Of a stretch of 7,504 nucleotides of DNA, positions 7,020-7,504 are shown in pieces. The position numbers were made by a program, and so were the translations under genes. Source of the stretch: Balneolia bacterium (GTDB taxonomy: Bacteria; Bacteroidota; Rhodothermia; Balneolales; Cyclonatronaceae). Numbering within the stretch: position 1 is the first letter of the stretch; each line of letters begins with the position of its first letter. The notes under the pieces were generated by a model, which was not told the origin of the DNA, searched no databases, and saw only the letters and a program-made list of their open reading frames with translations. The stretch spans positions 1 through 7,504 of the forward strand of contig PXDL01000067.1 of assembly GCA_003566395.1 (NCBI GenBank), given 5' to 3'.

Positions 7020-7352
7020 ATGAGTGATAAAGAGCAAAAACTACAAAAAGCCAGGGCGTTTCTTAAAGGCGAAGCCGATGTGCTCAGCGAAGAGCCCCTT
7101 GATGTTACCTTCTGGTTTTACTGTGATGAAGAAGGAGATGCGTATGCTCTGGCTTCTGAGCTTCAAAAGATGGGCCACAAAATTCAAAAGTGTGAACAGG
7201 TCCGTCCGGTCGACTGGCTTTTGATTTCCGAAACGTATATGCCGGTCGGGAAAGAGCGCCTGCTGCATCTCATGGACCGTTTCGAGGAAATGGCGGAGAC
7301 GCATCAGGCGCGTTTCGACGGATGGGAAACAGCGCTGGACTACGATCCCTGA
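7020..7352 (+). CDS. RraB/DUF1260-family protein (ribonuclease E inhibitor RraB-like)
   Basis: This small acidic cytosolic protein of 110 residues has no signal peptide or membrane segment. It shows the RraB-family pattern: a strand DVTFWFYC (28-35), a helix AYALASELQKMGH (41-53), the strand DWLLIS (65-70) ending the alpha/beta core, a C-terminal helix (about 77-96) and the signature FDGWETALDY (99-108). That signature resembles the YDGWGTY segment of E. coli RraB, which binds RNase E and inhibits mRNA decay. Outside proteobacteria the partner is unproven, so the name describes the family rather than the function. ATG 7020 is the first start codon after an in-frame TAA at 6987, which fixes the N-terminus; it has no Shine-Dalgarno. 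The gene is separated from the efflux operon by a terminator and 170 bp, so a role in efflux is not implied. Its stop lies 22 bp from the end of a convergent gene. Confidence 0.75.
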   Translation: MSDKEQKLQKARAFLKGEADVLSEEPLDVTFWFYCDEEGDAYALASELQKMGHKIQKCEQVRPVDWLLISETYMPVGKERLLHLMDRFEEMAETHQARFDGWETALDYDP

Positions 7353-7374
7353 TTTAAAAAGAAGATCGGTTTTT

Positions 7375-7504
7375 TTATTCCAGGCTCAGCTCCCGCAGCG
7401 CACCTGCCAGAACTTTCACGCCGTTCTCCATCTGTTCGGGAGAAGCATACTCTTCAGGCCGGTGGCTGTAGCCTTTGTAACACGGCACGAACAGGAGCAC
7501 AGAC
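7375..7504 (-). CDS. M20-family Zn-dependent amidohydrolase, hydantoinase/carbamoylase (AllC-like) type, C-terminal fragment
   Basis: Only the last 42 codons and the stop (TTA on the + strand, 7375-7377) are in the window; the gene continues past the right edge. Read on the minus strand, the fragment contains LLFVPCYKGYSHRPEEY followed by a helix that starts with SPEQMENGVKVL. This matches the C-terminal metal-site motif of N-carbamoyl-L-amino-acid hydrolases, allantoate amidohydrolases and beta-ureidopropionases (FVPxxxGxSHxPxEY, then an xPE-helix). The His of SH is expected to be a metal ligand. Enzymes of this group hydrolyse N-carbamoyl or ureido amides in the cytosol, releasing ammonia and CO2 in purine, pyrimidine or hydantoin breakdown. 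The exact substrate cannot be told from 42 residues, and other M20 subfamilies cannot be fully excluded. It converges on the RraB-family gene. Confidence 0.75.
   Translation of the reverse strand, partial: SVLLFVPCYKGYSHRPEEYASPEQMENGVKVLAGALRELSLE

Noticed and set aside
7353..7374. Bidirectional terminator between the two convergent 3' ends
   Set aside because: Only an A5/T5 pairing around a 9-base loop is visible, with no GC stem; too weak to call, although termination must occur near here.

Overview
The window holds a complete tripartite RND efflux operon on the + strand: a TolC-type outer-membrane channel (51-1706), a lipoprotein periplasmic adaptor (about 1756-2862) and an unusually large inner-membrane RND pump (2942-6769). 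A good intrinsic terminator (6818-6849) closes the operon. It is followed by a small monocistronic gene of the RraB/DUF1260 family (7020-7352). On the opposite strand, convergent with it, is the 3' end of an M20-family amidohydrolase of the hydantoinase/carbamoylase (AllC-like) type, cut by the right edge (7375-7504). I see no tRNA, rRNA, CRISPR array, insertion sequence or phage gene.

The organism is a Gram-negative (diderm) bacterium, because the operon needs an outer membrane. Base composition is roughly balanced by eye, not counted. None of the four visible start codons has a Shine-Dalgarno sequence at the usual distance, and the pump carries Bacteroidota-like wording such as a GPPTGPPVNIE stretch. 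I infer the Bacteroidota/Balneolota/Rhodothermota group with moderate confidence; a database search would be needed to place it.

How the parts work together: the adaptor is anchored to the inner membrane by a lipid on its N-terminal Cys. It joins the pump's periplasmic domain to the periplasmic tip of the channel, using a helical hairpin that carries the R-x3-L-x6-S channel-docking motif. The pump uses the proton gradient to drive small molecules out. The substrate cannot be read from sequence. A perfect 15-bp palindrome at 1-15, just upstream of the channel gene, looks like a repressor operator (TetR/AcrR style), so the operon is probably inducible by a regulator encoded outside the window.

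The most unusual element is the pump. At 1275 residues it is some 200 longer than typical AcrB-type proteins. The extra length is mostly about six additional hydrophobic helices around the TM6-TM7 linker, predicting about 18 membrane helices instead of 12. Its proton-relay residues also depart from AcrB: Asp-Asn in TM4, and no Lys in TM10. Otherwise this is an ordinary efflux locus, and I do not claim a wholly new system.
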